NCBI RefSeq assembly: GCF_900496965.1
Contig: NZ_UFQB01000003.1
Location: 124,001-188,000, forward strand
Length of the DNA stretch: 64,000 bases
Reading direction: 5' to 3'
Source: Achromobacter agilis
Lineage (GTDB): Bacteria > Pseudomonadota > Gammaproteobacteria > Burkholderiales > Burkholderiaceae_B
The notes under the pieces are model-generated. The model ran no database searches, was not told the DNA's origin, and saw only the letters and a list, made by a program, of their open reading frames with translations. Of the stretch, positions 26,832 through 35,647 are shown piece after piece. The translations under genes and the position numbers were made by a program. Within the stretch, counting starts at the first letter, position 1; each line of letters opens with the position of its first letter.

Positions 26832-28486
26832 TGAGCGCACTGGTATCCGTATCGAATCTGTCTTTGACGGTCGGCGCGGGCGGACGCGAGATCGTCGGCG
26901 GCGTGTCCTTCGAGGTGGCGCCGGGCGAGATGGTCGGCATCGTCGGCGAATCCGGCAGCGGCAAGACTCAGGCGGCGCGCGCCATCATGGGGTTGACCCC
27001 GCAGCCGCTGGTCGTGGCCGGCGGGTCCATCCTGTTCGAGGGCACGGACGTGACGAAGGCGAGCCCGGCCGCGTTGCGCAAGCTACGCGGGGCGCGCATC
27101 GGCATGGTGTTCCAGGAACCCATGACGTCGCTGAACCCATCCATGCCCATCGGGCGCCAGCTGGATGAAGGCCTGAAGCTGCACCGCAAGGATCTGACGG
27201 CCGCCGCGCGCCGCGAACGCATCCTGGATATGCTGCGGCGCGTGGGGATCCGCGACCCCAAGGGGGCGATAGAGGCATGGCCGCACGAGTTCTCGGGCGG
27301 CATGCGCCAGCGCATGATGCTGGCCTCGGTGATGCTGCTGGAGCCCGCTCTCCTGATCGCGGACGAGCCCACCACGGCGCTGGATGCCGTGGTGCAGCGC
27401 GACGTGCTGGAGCTGATGGTGGACCTGACCCGCGAACACCATACGGCCGTGCTGATGATCAGCCACGATCTGCCCATGGTGGCGCGTTACACCGAACGCA
27501 TGGTAGTGATGCAGCACGGCAAGGTACTGGAGACCGGCACCACGGCCGGCATCCTGGAGCGGCCGCAGCACCCGTACACCCGCAAGCTGCTCGACGCCAT
27601 GCCGCGCCGGCTGCCGGCGCGTCCGCAGACGAAGGAAGCGCCCATCGTCGAGGTCAAGAATCTGGTCGTGGACTACGCGGGCCACCAGCGGCTGTTTTCG
27701 CGCACAGGGGCCAAACGCGCGCTGAACGGCATCGACCTGCACGTAAAACCGCGTGAAGTGGTCGCGGTGGTGGGCGGCTCCGGTTCGGGCAAGACGACGC
27801 TGGGCCGGGCCATCGCGGGGCTCCTGACGCCCACCTCGGGCCGGATCCTGTTCCGGAACCAGGCGGTAGACCGCCGCTCGCCCGCCTGGCGCGACTACCG
27901 GTTGAATTGCCAGATGGTGTTCCAGGACCCGTACTCCTCGCTGGATCCGCGCATGACTATCGGACAACTGGTGGGCGAGGGCCTGCGCATGCTGGTCGAC
28001 ATGCCGGCGGCCGACAAGCGCCGCCGCGTGGACGAGGTGCTGGCGGAGGTAGGCCTGGGGTCTGAATATGCCAAGCGCTTCCCGCATGAATTGTCCGGCG
28101 GGCAGCGCCAGCGAGTGGCGATCGCCCGCGCAGTGGTGCGGCGGCCCGCTTTCGTGATTGCCGACGAGCCGGTTTCCGCGTTGGACGTGACGGTGCGGGC
28201 ACAGGTACTGGACCTGTTCGCCGACCTGCAGGAACGCCACGGATTCTCCTGCCTGTTCATCAGCCACGACCTGGGCGTGGTGGAGCAGGTGGCCGACCGC
28301 GTGGTGGTGATGTGCGACGGCGGCATCGTGGAGCAGGGCTCCCGGGACGAGGTGTTCGACCAGCCGCGGGAGGACTACACCCGCAGCCTGCTGTCGGCGA
28401 TTCCGGCGCTGGAGTCCACCGAGACCGGCGGGGTCCGTCTGCGCTGGCGGCTGGAAGGGCAGGAATCCCTGCGGGCCACGGCGTAG
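26831..28486 (+). CDS. Fused dipeptide-type ABC ATPase (DppD-DppF in one chain)
   Basis: A 551-residue protein with two complete ABC domains. Domain 1 (about 1-265) has Walker A GESGSGKTQ and signature FSGGMRQRM. Domain 2 (about 275-530) has Walker A GGSGSGKTT and signature LSGGQRQRV, each followed by Walker B and a switch histidine. Both halves end in the HPYTRKLL/EDYTRSLL oligopeptide-transporter motif. It corresponds to DppD joined to DppF. Its channel partners are the two permeases immediately upstream; the likely receptors are at 29378 and 35648. Confidence 0.9.
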   Translation: MSALVSVSNLSLTVGAGGREIVGGVSFEVAPGEMVGIVGESGSGKTQAARAIMGLTPQPLVVAGGSILFEGTDVTKASPAALRKLRGARIGMVFQEPMTSLNPSMPIGRQLDEGLKLHRKDLTAAARRERILDMLRRVGIRDPKGAIEAWPHEFSGGMRQRMMLASVMLLEPALLIADEPTTALDAVVQRDVLELMVDLTREHHTAVLMISHDLPMVARYTERMVVMQHGKVLETGTTAGILERPQHPYTRKLLDAMPRRLPARPQTKEAPIVEVKNLVVDYAGHQRLFSRTGAKRALNGIDLHVKPREVVAVVGGSGSGKTTLGRAIAGLLTPTSGRILFRNQAVDRRSPAWRDYRLNCQMVFQDPYSSLDPRMTIGQLVGEGLRMLVDMPAADKRRRVDEVLAEVGLGSEYAKRFPHELSGGQRQRVAIARAVVRRPAFVIADEPVSALDVTVRAQVLDLFADLQERHGFSCLFISHDLGVVEQVADRVVVMCDGGIVEQGSRDEVFDQPREDYTRSLLSAIPALESTETGGVRLRWRLEGQESLRATA

Positions 28487-28497
28487 GCCCTGGGGAC

Positions 28498-28527
28498 GGC
28501 GCCGCGCCGGCGTGCTGGCGCGGCGCC
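28498..28527. terminator. Perfect 11-bp hairpin between the fused ATPase and gntR
   Basis: GGCGCCGCGCC and GGCGCGGCGCC form an uninterrupted 11-bp stem around an 8-base loop, starting 12 bases after the ATPase stop. No T-tract follows. It may terminate or attenuate readthrough into gntR, or protect the upstream message 3' end. Confidence 0.5.
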
Positions 28528-28576
28528 CACTTGCCCCTAAAATACGCGCTTCGGATTTGATTGACGGGAGGGGTTC

Positions 28577-29197
28577 ATGCCGAAAGCGGCGGCGACACGG
28601 CCCGGCCTGGTTGATCGTATTGCCCATGATATCCGAGCGGGCGTATATGGTCCCGGCGCCTGGTTGAAACAGATCGACCTGCAGGAACGTTACGAGGCCA
28701 AGCGCCTGGACGTGCGGCGGGCGCTAGACCAATTGGCCGCGAAGCGGCTGATTGCGCATATTCCGAACCGGGGCTACCACGTGTATGCCATGGATCCGGA
28801 TCTGCACCTGCAGATCCGGGACATCCGCATCCTGCTGGAAACCGGCGCGGCGGCGGACCTGATGCCCAACGTCACCGCCGCCAAGGTCCGCGCGCTGCGC
28901 ACCCTGGCCGAGCGGTTCGCCGAGCTGCTCCAGGACGGCACGCTGCTGGAACAGTACGAGGTCAACCTGGCCTTCCACGCCGGCATGTACGACATGTGCC
29001 GCAACCGCGAATTGGCCGCGCTGATCCAGGAAACCCGCGCCCGCGGGCCCGCCGCGCCGGCCAAGGAATGGGTGACGCGCTCGCGTATCGAAACATCCGC
29101 GCGCGAGCACTTCGATATGGTGGACGCGCTGGAAGCGCGAGATGTGAAACGGTTGCAGAAAATCATCGCGGCCCACGTCGGCCAAGACATTTCCTGA
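28577..29197 (+). CDS. GntR-family regulator (FCD subfamily)
   Basis: A 206-residue GntR regulator. The winged helix (about 8-70) has the IDLQERYEAKRLDVRRALDQL segment and the NRGYHV wing. A helical FCD effector domain follows, with candidate metal-binding residues in FHAGMYDM and the closing AHV. A GGGAGGGG site precedes the ATG. It sits between the permease/ATPase unit and a binding protein whose promoter carries the palindrome TTGGCGCCAA. It is the likely repressor of that palindrome set; its effector is unknown. Confidence 0.85.
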   Translation: MPKAAATRPGLVDRIAHDIRAGVYGPGAWLKQIDLQERYEAKRLDVRRALDQLAAKRLIAHIPNRGYHVYAMDPDLHLQIRDIRILLETGAAADLMPNVTAAKVRALRTLAERFAELLQDGTLLEQYEVNLAFHAGMYDMCRNRELAALIQETRARGPAAPAKEWVTRSRIETSAREHFDMVDALEARDVKRLQKIIAAHVGQDIS

Positions 29198-29214
29198 ACG
29201 TTATTTCCCCCAGC

Positions 29215-29253
29215 CATCGAGGCGGCTCTCCTGGAAAGGACGCCGCCTCGATG
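29215..29253. terminator. Long hairpin downstream of gntR
   Basis: CATCGAGGCGGC and GCCGCCTCGATG form a perfect 12-bp stem, with a further internal TCCT/AGGA stem and GGAA loop. It starts 18 bases past the gntR stop and ends about 72 bases before operator copy 2. No T-run follows, so it is a strong structure but an unproven terminator. Confidence 0.5.
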
Positions 29254-29325
29254 CATTCGGGGCGCCGTTTCAGGGATACCCCGTATGGCGGCCGCCAGCA
29301 GAGCGTCCATAATTGCTAGCTAATT

Positions 29326-29335
29326 TTGGCGCCAA
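29326..29335. promoter_or_regulatory. GntR-type operator, copy 2
   Basis: TTGGCGCCAA lies in the context GCTAATTTTGGCGCCAATAT, which matches copy 3 at 38459 at 19 of 20 positions. It lies 43 bases upstream of the chosen start of the binding protein at 29378. Confidence 0.6.
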
Positions 29336-29377
29336 TATATGCGTGAATTTTGCGCCGCACGCCCCGGGGAGTTTTTC

Positions 29378-30940
29378 ATGCACCACGTTTTCGTTCCCAG
29401 AGCGCTCGCGCTCAGCCTGGCATTGGCCGCCGCCGCCGGTTCGGCCCAGGCCGAACTGCTGACCGTCGCCCAGCCGGCTGATATCCGCTCGACCAACCCC
29501 GGCGTCAACCGCGACAACACAACCGACGGCGTGGTGCTCAACATCGTCGAAGGGCTCGTCGGTTACCGCGAGAACGGCACCGTGGGCCCCTTGCTGGCCA
29601 AGTCGGTGGACCTGTCGGAAGACGGCCTGACCTACACCTTTAAGCTGCGCGAAGGCGTCAAGTTCCACAATGGCGCCGCGCTGACCTCGGCGGACGTGCT
29701 CTGGAGCTGGCAGCGCTACATGGATCCGAAGACGGACTGGCGCTGCCGCAGCGACTTCGACGGCCGCAACGGGCTGAAGGTGACGGACGTGTCCGCGCCC
29801 GACGCGCAGACCGTGGTCATGAAGCTGGACCGCAAGTCGGCCGTCTTCCTGGATTCGCTGGCGCGCACCGACTGCGGTATGACCGCCATTCTTTCCAAGG
29901 ATTCGGTCGCAGTCGACGGTTCCTGGGTGAAGCCGGTGGGCACGGGCCCGTTCACGCTCAAGGAGTGGAAGCGGGGCGAATACACGCTGCTGTCCGCATT
30001 CAAGGACTATGTCTCGCCGCCCGGCGACAAGCCGGACGGCTATGTCGGATCTAAGCGCCCGCTGGTGGACGAGGTGAAATTTCTCGTCGTGCCGGACCCG
30101 TCCACCTCGAAGGCGGGCATGATGTCGGGCGCCATCGACGCCGGCCAGATCACGAGCACCGATTTCAACGAGCTGAAGAGCGCGCCGAACCTGACCGTGT
30201 TCGGTCCGCATGACGCCACCAAGCACACGCTGCTGTTCCAGACGCAGGATCCGGTGCTGAAGAACGTGAAGCTGCGCCAGGCGATCGCAGCATCGCTGGA
30301 CATCCCGCAAGTCGTGGCCGCCGCCTCGGAAGGGCTGGGCCAGCTGAACAATTCCGCCGTCTACGCCGGCTCCGCCTACTACCAGAACGCCGAAAAGCGC
30401 ACGTACCAGTACGATCCGGCGCGCGCGCAGCAATTGCTGAAGGAAGCCGGCTACAAGGGCGAACCCATCGTCATCTACGCCAACAAGCGCGCCCACGTGC
30501 CGAGCTACCAGGTGGCAGTGATGGCGCAGGCCATGATGCAGGCCGTGGGGATCAACGCCAAGATCGAAGTGCTGGAATGGGCCACGCAGCTGGACCGCTA
30601 CAACACCGGCAAGTACCAGATCAGCTCCTTCACCTACTCGTCGCGCCTGGATCCGGCGCTGAGCTTCGAGCAGTTCGCCGGCGACAAGGCGAAGCAGCCG
30701 CGCAAGGTCTGGGACGACCCTGCCGCGCAGAAGCTGATCGACGAGAGTTTCCTGGAATCGGACCCCGCCAAGCGCCAGGCCCTGTTCGACCAATTGCACG
30801 CTCTGATGCTGGAACAGACGCCGCTGCTGGTGCTGTACAACGGGGCGGATGCCTGGGCGCACAGCAAGCGGGTGCAGGGCTTTTCCGTATGGGAGGGCAA
30901 GCCGCGCGTGTGGGAGACCAAGGTGGCCGGCGGGAAATAG
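29378..30940 (+). CDS. Dipeptide-type ABC substrate-binding protein (SBP_bac_5), receptor A
   Basis: A 520-residue extracellular solute-binding protein of family 5. The signal peptide ends near AGSAQA. The ADIRSTNPGVNRD, TYTFKLREGVKFHNG and ALTSADVLWSW segments are the family signature. The start at 29378 has a GGGGAG site; the ATG at 29339 would place the signal peptide too far in. It is paralogous to the protein at 35648-37213 (both have LDRYN, GDKAKQPRKVWD). Nearest permeases and ATPase are at 25072-28486. Peptide-like or acylated amine ligand suspected, not shown. Confidence 0.88.
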   Translation: MHHVFVPRALALSLALAAAAGSAQAELLTVAQPADIRSTNPGVNRDNTTDGVVLNIVEGLVGYRENGTVGPLLAKSVDLSEDGLTYTFKLREGVKFHNGAALTSADVLWSWQRYMDPKTDWRCRSDFDGRNGLKVTDVSAPDAQTVVMKLDRKSAVFLDSLARTDCGMTAILSKDSVAVDGSWVKPVGTGPFTLKEWKRGEYTLLSAFKDYVSPPGDKPDGYVGSKRPLVDEVKFLVVPDPSTSKAGMMSGAIDAGQITSTDFNELKSAPNLTVFGPHDATKHTLLFQTQDPVLKNVKLRQAIAASLDIPQVVAAASEGLGQLNNSAVYAGSAYYQNAEKRTYQYDPARAQQLLKEAGYKGEPIVIYANKRAHVPSYQVAVMAQAMMQAVGINAKIEVLEWATQLDRYNTGKYQISSFTYSSRLDPALSFEQFAGDKAKQPRKVWDDPAAQKLIDESFLESDPAKRQALFDQLHALMLEQTPLLVLYNGADAWAHSKRVQGFSVWEGKPRVWETKVAGGK

Positions 30941-30954
30941 GGAGAATGGTGCCG

Positions 30955-30981
30955 GGCGCTGGATACGGGATATCCGGCGCC
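30955..30981. terminator. Bidirectional hairpin between convergent transport genes
   Basis: GGCGCTGGATA and TATCCGGCGCC form an 11-bp stem (one G-T wobble) with a 5-base loop, between the stop of receptor A and the stop of the leftward permease. It is placed correctly for a shared terminator, though no T-run is present. Confidence 0.5.
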
Positions 30982-30987
30982 GCCCGA

Positions 30988-31842
30988 TCATTTGATGGCG
31001 CCCACGGTGAAGCCCGCCACGAAGCGGTCGAGAAAAAAGTTGTACAGAATGGCGATGGGCACGCTGACGATCAGGCAGGCGCCCATCAGCGATCCCCAGA
31101 AGTAAACGTCGCCCCGGACCAGGAAAGTAGGCACCCCCACGCTCACGGTGTATTGGGACGAGCTCGTGATGAAGGTCAGCCCGTAGATGAACTCCTGCAT
31201 GACCAGCGTCAACGTGAAGATGACGACGGTCATGATTCCTGCAGACGAAAGCGGCACGACGACTTTGACAAAGGCGCCGAAGCGGCTCAAGCCGTCCATC
31301 ATGGCCGCCTCTTCGATGTCGTGCGGTATGGCCTTGAAGAAGCCCATCATCAGCCAGGTGCAGAAGGGAACGGTGAAGCTGGGGTACACCAGCGCCAGCG
31401 ACCACAGCGAATCCTGCAAGCCCAGCTCGCCCACGATCCGCGAGAACGGAATGAACAGGATGGTGGGCGGAATCAGGTAGGTCAGGAAAATGGCGATGGC
31501 CAACTGGCGGCCCCATCGTCCCGAAAGCCGCGCCAGGCTGTAGCCGGCCGGTACGGCCAGCAGCAAGGTGATGATTACCACGACGATCCCGACCTGCAGC
31601 GTGTTCCACAACCACAGTCCGTACTGGGTGTCGAAGAACAGCACACGCAGGTTCTCCAGCGTGGGGGGACGGTTGAACAGGAAAGGGTTGTTATGGGTGT
31701 CCACAAGATCGAGCGTGGTCTTGAACGTGGTGATGAACATCCAGTAGAAGGGGAATGCCGTGAAGATCACGAAGGCGGCGACCAGCACTACGTGGCCGAC
31801 CCCGGCGGCCCGGCGTTTCCAGACAAATGCTGCGGCGTTCAT
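30988..31842 (-). CDS. ABC permease, MalG/UgpE family
   Basis: A 284-residue carbohydrate-type permease with six membrane segments. The coupling loop contains IEEAAMMDGLSRFGAF near residue 180. It is the last gene of the leftward four-gene operon, one base after the MalF-type gene. It transports together with the preceding permease; a polyol, sugar or glycerol-phosphate-type ligand is typical of the family. Confidence 0.85.
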   Translation of the reverse strand: MNAAAFVWKRRAAGVGHVVLVAAFVIFTAFPFYWMFITTFKTTLDLVDTHNNPFLFNRPPTLENLRVLFFDTQYGLWLWNTLQVGIVVVIITLLLAVPAGYSLARLSGRWGRQLAIAIFLTYLIPPTILFIPFSRIVGELGLQDSLWSLALVYPSFTVPFCTWLMMGFFKAIPHDIEEAAMMDGLSRFGAFVKVVVPLSSAGIMTVVIFTLTLVMQEFIYGLTFITSSSQYTVSVGVPTFLVRGDVYFWGSLMGACLIVSVPIAILYNFFLDRFVAGFTVGAIK

Positions 31843-31843
31843 T

Positions 31844-32782
31844 TCAGGTCACCTCGGTGCGCCTGGCAATGGTCAGCAGGACGATGACCACCGCGACCAG
31901 CAGGGGGAAAAGAAACAGCGAGATGGCGGCGCCTTCGGCCAGGTCGCCCCCGGGGACGCCCGTGAAGAAGGCCAGGCTGGCCAGGACCTGGGTCGTGTCG
32001 AAAGGTCCGCCTCGCGTCAAGACATAGACGATGATCATGTCCGTGAAGGTGAAGACAATGCCGAACAGCAGCGCCACCAGCATGATCGGCATGACCAGTG
32101 GGATATTGATCAGGAAAAGATGGCGCCAGAAGCCCGCGCCATCCATTTGCGCGGCGTCGTGGATATCCTGCGGAATCCCGGCAAGCCCAGCCAGGATGAT
32201 GACCGTCGCCAGCGGCAGCAGACGCCAGACGTCCACGATGATGATGGACATCATGGCCAGGTCGGGCTGGCCCAGCCAGATCGGCCAGGTATTGGCCGGA
32301 AGCAGCGACAGGGCCCGCAATGACCAGTTGATGATGCTGTAGACGGGGTCGAAGATCCAGAGCCAACCGATGGTTCCCAGCGAAATGGGGGCTACCCAGG
32401 GCAGCAGGATCAGCAGCCGCACGAGCCACTTGCCGCGAAAATCCTTATAGAGCGCCATGGCCAGTATCTTGGCAAGAACGACCACCAGGATCTGCGAGAC
32501 CAAGGTGAACAAGAACGTATTGCGCATCGAGCGCCAGAACGTGCTGCTGCGGACAATCCGTTCGAAGTTCTCCAGGCCGACGAAATGCAACGTCGTATTG
32601 CCCACGGTGGCGTCCGACACGCTGTAGTACATCGACAGCAGGAAGGGAAAAGCCACCAGCAGAACGATGTAGATGACTGCCGGCGCGAGCAGCCAGCCGC
32701 CAAGAGCGCCATCGTTGTCGGCCAGTCGCGCGGAACGGGCGCGGCCGGGGCGGAGTTCAGTCGGGACGCGAGCGGGACTCAT
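31844..32782 (-). CDS. ABC permease, MalF/UgpA family
   Basis: A 312-residue permease. The N-terminus is cytoplasmic and basic, followed by six membrane segments with the coupling loop IHDAAQMDGAGFWRH near residue 210. It overlaps the ATPase gene by 4 bases (ATGA) and is one base from the MalG-type gene, so translation of the set is coupled. Confidence 0.85.
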   Translation of the reverse strand: MSPARVPTELRPGRARSARLADNDGALGGWLLAPAVIYIVLLVAFPFLLSMYYSVSDATVGNTTLHFVGLENFERIVRSSTFWRSMRNTFLFTLVSQILVVVLAKILAMALYKDFRGKWLVRLLILLPWVAPISLGTIGWLWIFDPVYSIINWSLRALSLLPANTWPIWLGQPDLAMMSIIIVDVWRLLPLATVIILAGLAGIPQDIHDAAQMDGAGFWRHLFLINIPLVMPIMLVALLFGIVFTFTDMIIVYVLTRGGPFDTTQVLASLAFFTGVPGGDLAEGAAISLFLFPLLVAVVIVLLTIARRTEVT

Positions 32783-33813
32783 GGCGTGGTATCCAGGCGC
32801 AGACCCGTATCCGGGTCGAACGCATGCAGGCGATGCTCCTTGATCGCGAATTCCGACGTGGCGCCGCGTTCCAGAACGACCTCGACGGTGCTGGGAATTC
32901 GCGCAATCGCCTTGACGGGCGGCATCGGGGGCAGCAGTTCGCCGTACACCAGGTGGTTCGAGCCCAGGTTTTCGACGCGCAGGATATGAAAGGGAAAGCG
33001 CCGCAGTTGGCTTGTGTCGTTGTAGGCGGCTTGCGGCAGGAAGTGTTCCGGGCGAAAGCCCAGGGTAGGCTGGCCCTGGCGCTGAACGAGGTTCATGGGA
33101 GGCGCCCCGATGAAGGTTGCCACGAAGGTGTCGGCAGGACGTTCGTAGACTTCTTGCGGGGTGCCGATCTGGTGGATGCTCCCGTGGTCCAGGACGACGA
33201 TGCGGTCGCCCAGGGCCAGGGCCTCGACCTGGTCGTGGGTGACGTAGATGGTGGTGGTTTCGAGGTGCCGCTGGAACTGCTGCAGTTCGTCGCGCGCCGA
33301 AATGCGCAGTTTGGCGTCCAGGTTGGACAGCGGCTCGTCAAGCAGGAACACCACGGGCTCGCGCACCACCGCTCGCGCAAGCGCCACCCGTTGGCGCTCC
33401 CCGCCGGACAGCTGGCGCGGTTTGCGCTGCAGCAGTGCCGAGATGCCGAACATCTTGGCCGCCCAGTCGACTTTTTCCTGTATCGATCCGCGGGCCATGC
33501 CTTGCGCGCGCAGGGGAAAGGCGATGTTGCGAAAAACGTTCAGGTGCGGATAGAGCGCGTAGCTCTGGAACACCATGGCCATGTTGCGGGCCCGGGGCGG
33601 CAGGCCGGTGATGACCTGGCCGTCGAGCAGGATATCGCCCGACGTCGGTTGTTCCAGGCCCGCGATCATGCGCAGCAGCGTGGTTTTGCCCGAGCCTGAC
33701 GGGCCGAGCAGAACCATGAATTCGCCCTCGCGCACGGAAAGATCGATTCCGTCCACGGCATTGGTGCCGCTGTCGAAGCGCTTGATCAATGCTCTGGTTT
33801 CCACTGTTGCCAT
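32779..33813 (-). CDS. ABC ATPase, UgpC/MalK family
   Basis: A 344-residue MalK/UgpC-like ATPase. Walker A is GPSGSGKTT, the signature LSGGERQR and Walker B FLLDEPLSNLD, followed by the switch His in VTHDQVEA. A C-terminal TOBE/regulatory domain spans about residues 235-344. The start at 33813 follows a GGAAAG site; in-frame extension upstream adds an unlikely basic lead. Energises the two permeases encoded downstream. Confidence 0.88.
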   Translation of the reverse strand: MATVETRALIKRFDSGTNAVDGIDLSVREGEFMVLLGPSGSGKTTLLRMIAGLEQPTSGDILLDGQVITGLPPRARNMAMVFQSYALYPHLNVFRNIAFPLRAQGMARGSIQEKVDWAAKMFGISALLQRKPRQLSGGERQRVALARAVVREPVVFLLDEPLSNLDAKLRISARDELQQFQRHLETTTIYVTHDQVEALALGDRIVVLDHGSIHQIGTPQEVYERPADTFVATFIGAPPMNLVQRQGQPTLGFRPEHFLPQAAYNDTSQLRRFPFHILRVENLGSNHLVYGELLPPMPPVKAIARIPSTVEVVLERGATSEFAIKEHRLHAFDPDTGLRLDTTP

Positions 33814-33857
33814 TTTTCTTTCCAGGAAAGCCGCGGAGTTGCGCCGGGGGCCGGACT

Positions 33858-35258
33858 TCAGACCATTCCCTTCGCGCGCCACTTCTCGAAAATGCGCTTG
33901 CAGGTGGCGGAGGCCTCCTTGATGGCGTCCTCGGGCGAAGCGCTGCCGGAGGCCGCCTTGGCGAACATGGTGTTCAGCACCCAGGTGTTGAAGATCTCGT
34001 CGGTTGCCGCATTGGCGTATCCCGGATAGCCCACGTTCGTCGCCTGGTTCATCAGCTTCCCAAGGACGGTGTATTTGTCAGGCGGTTGCGCCTTGGGGTC
34101 GTTGCCGATGAGCTTTTCCAGATCCGGCACGGTGCTGGGGAAGCACGGGAAGTTGTAGAACTGGCTATTGAGGAAACCGTTGCGGAAGTCGTCGATGTAG
34201 TCCACCAGGAACTGCTTCGCGCCATTGATGTTCTTGGCGAATTTCCAGATCACGTAGCAGTCCATGACGTGCTCCATGCCGATGCGGCGCACCGGGCCTT
34301 GCAGGGCCTGCGTGAGCTGGATCTTGGGCGTGACCGGGATGTTCTTGTTCTCGCCCTCGCGGGTGACGGAAATGGCGTTCAGGCACAGCGATATGGAGCC
34401 GGCCAGCATGGCGCGGTTGTTGGACGAGGCGTCCCAGGCCATGACTTCCGCCGTCATGGCCTTTTCATAGAGCGTCTTGACGAACTTGACGGCGTCCAGG
34501 GTGTGTTTGGAATCCAGGACCACAGCGCTGCGCTCGTCCTGCACCGAACCGCCGAAGGCAAAGAGTACGGTACGCATGGCCATGGCCGTGTCCAGCTCCG
34601 ACGAGAGCCCAATGCCGACGGGGATATTGTGCTTTTGCTTGATCTTGGTGCCGGCGGCGAGCACGTCTTCCCAACTGTCGGGGGCGGCCATGCCGATGTC
34701 GTCCCATAGGTCCTTTCGATAGTTGACGGGGTCGGGCACGAAGCTGTCGGAAAAGGCGTAGTACTTCTTGGTCTTGGGGTTGTACGAACTGTGCATCGCC
34801 AGATCGACTGGCTTGCCATGCTTGCGTTCGCATTCTTCGTAGATCTCGCGATGGTCGATGACCTGGTCTTCGTAGACCGGAGGGGGCGACAGGAACATGA
34901 ACAAGTCGTGGCCCTGCTGGGCCGAGACCTCGGCGGCGGCGCGCGTGGCGAGCGCGGGAATGCCGACATGGTCGACCACGACGTCGGTGTCGTGCTTTTC
35001 GCCCCATTCTTTTACGTAGGTCTTGTCGAACCAGACGTCATAGGCCGGAACGAAGTGATTCCATTGCAGAATCTTCAGGGTATTTTTGGCCGCATGTGCG
35101 TTGCGGATGAAGAGCGGGCCGGCGATTGTGGCCAGTCCTATGGCGCCGGCGGCCTGTATCAGGTGGCGTCTTCCGCTATTTGGGGGTTGCGCCTCACGGG
35201 GAGGGCAGGGCTGGGCGCCGGGTGGCGCACAGTCGCTTAGAGCTGAGTCGTCTGCCAT
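33858..35258 (-). CDS. Family 1 extracellular solute-binding protein, Tat-type signal
   Basis: A 466-residue binding protein heading the leftward sugar-type ABC operon. The N-terminus holds a twin arginine (GRRHLIQ) about 37 residues in, followed by a hydrophobic stretch ending in RNAHA, so export of the folded protein by Tat is likely. The body has SBP_bac_1 features (FDKTYVKEW, VGIPALATRAAAEVSAQ, SVTREG). The start at 35258 has an AGGAG site. Ligand unknown. Confidence 0.85.
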   Translation of the reverse strand: MADDSALSDCAPPGAQPCPPREAQPPNSGRRHLIQAAGAIGLATIAGPLFIRNAHAAKNTLKILQWNHFVPAYDVWFDKTYVKEWGEKHDTDVVVDHVGIPALATRAAAEVSAQQGHDLFMFLSPPPVYEDQVIDHREIYEECERKHGKPVDLAMHSSYNPKTKKYYAFSDSFVPDPVNYRKDLWDDIGMAAPDSWEDVLAAGTKIKQKHNIPVGIGLSSELDTAMAMRTVLFAFGGSVQDERSAVVLDSKHTLDAVKFVKTLYEKAMTAEVMAWDASSNNRAMLAGSISLCLNAISVTREGENKNIPVTPKIQLTQALQGPVRRIGMEHVMDCYVIWKFAKNINGAKQFLVDYIDDFRNGFLNSQFYNFPCFPSTVPDLEKLIGNDPKAQPPDKYTVLGKLMNQATNVGYPGYANAATDEIFNTWVLNTMFAKAASGSASPEDAIKEASATCKRIFEKWRAKGMV

Positions 35259-35647
35259 TGTTGTCTCCTGGGAGAAAACAGGCATTCGTCCTGATTCCTT
35301 GGGCGAGTGCCCGTTGTCGTCGATGATAGCGCCGTTCGCGAACGGTAGCCAACACGAAAAGGGGGGAGACTGTTTAGGCTAAATGTAAGGCGGCCGGGAA
35401 GAAATACCACGATGGCGTTATAGGATTTACGCGGCGCCTGACGCCGCCTCGATCAGTGTCTGACACCCGCCCACAGGGAAGTGTCAGAAACCCTTGGAAT
35501 GGCGAGGCGGTTTGAAGGGCACGTCTTGGGGTGTCAGACACCGATCGGAGAAGCCGCCCTCGTCATGTGCCTGGAAAAGGCGCATGAACAACGTCAACCG
35601 CGGCCCAGCTCCAACCATCGTCGCTTCAACCCCATCACCGCTCCCCG
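35259..35647. other. 389-base intergenic region, no convincing gene
   Basis: Both flanking genes are on the minus strand, so this is the promoter side of the binding protein ending at 35258 and the 3' side of the one ending at 35648. Its right half holds the GTGTCTGACAC repeat cluster at 35456-35541. I see no credible coding frame, promoter consensus or T-rich terminator. Confidence 0.6.
35456..35541. repeat. GTGTC-N-GACAC short repeat cluster
   Basis: GTGTCTGACAC at 35456-35466 and its reverse complement GTGTCAGACAC at 35531-35541 bracket a half copy, GTGTCAGAAAC, at 35481-35491. Each full copy is itself a palindrome. The two could pair into a larger stem. It could be a dispersed intergenic repeat or a protein-binding region. 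Confidence 0.5.

Noticed and set aside
29270-31615. Open frame of 781 codons antisense to binding protein A and continuing into the leftward permease
   Set aside because: Covers parts of two genuine genes in a wrong register and has shadow-type composition.
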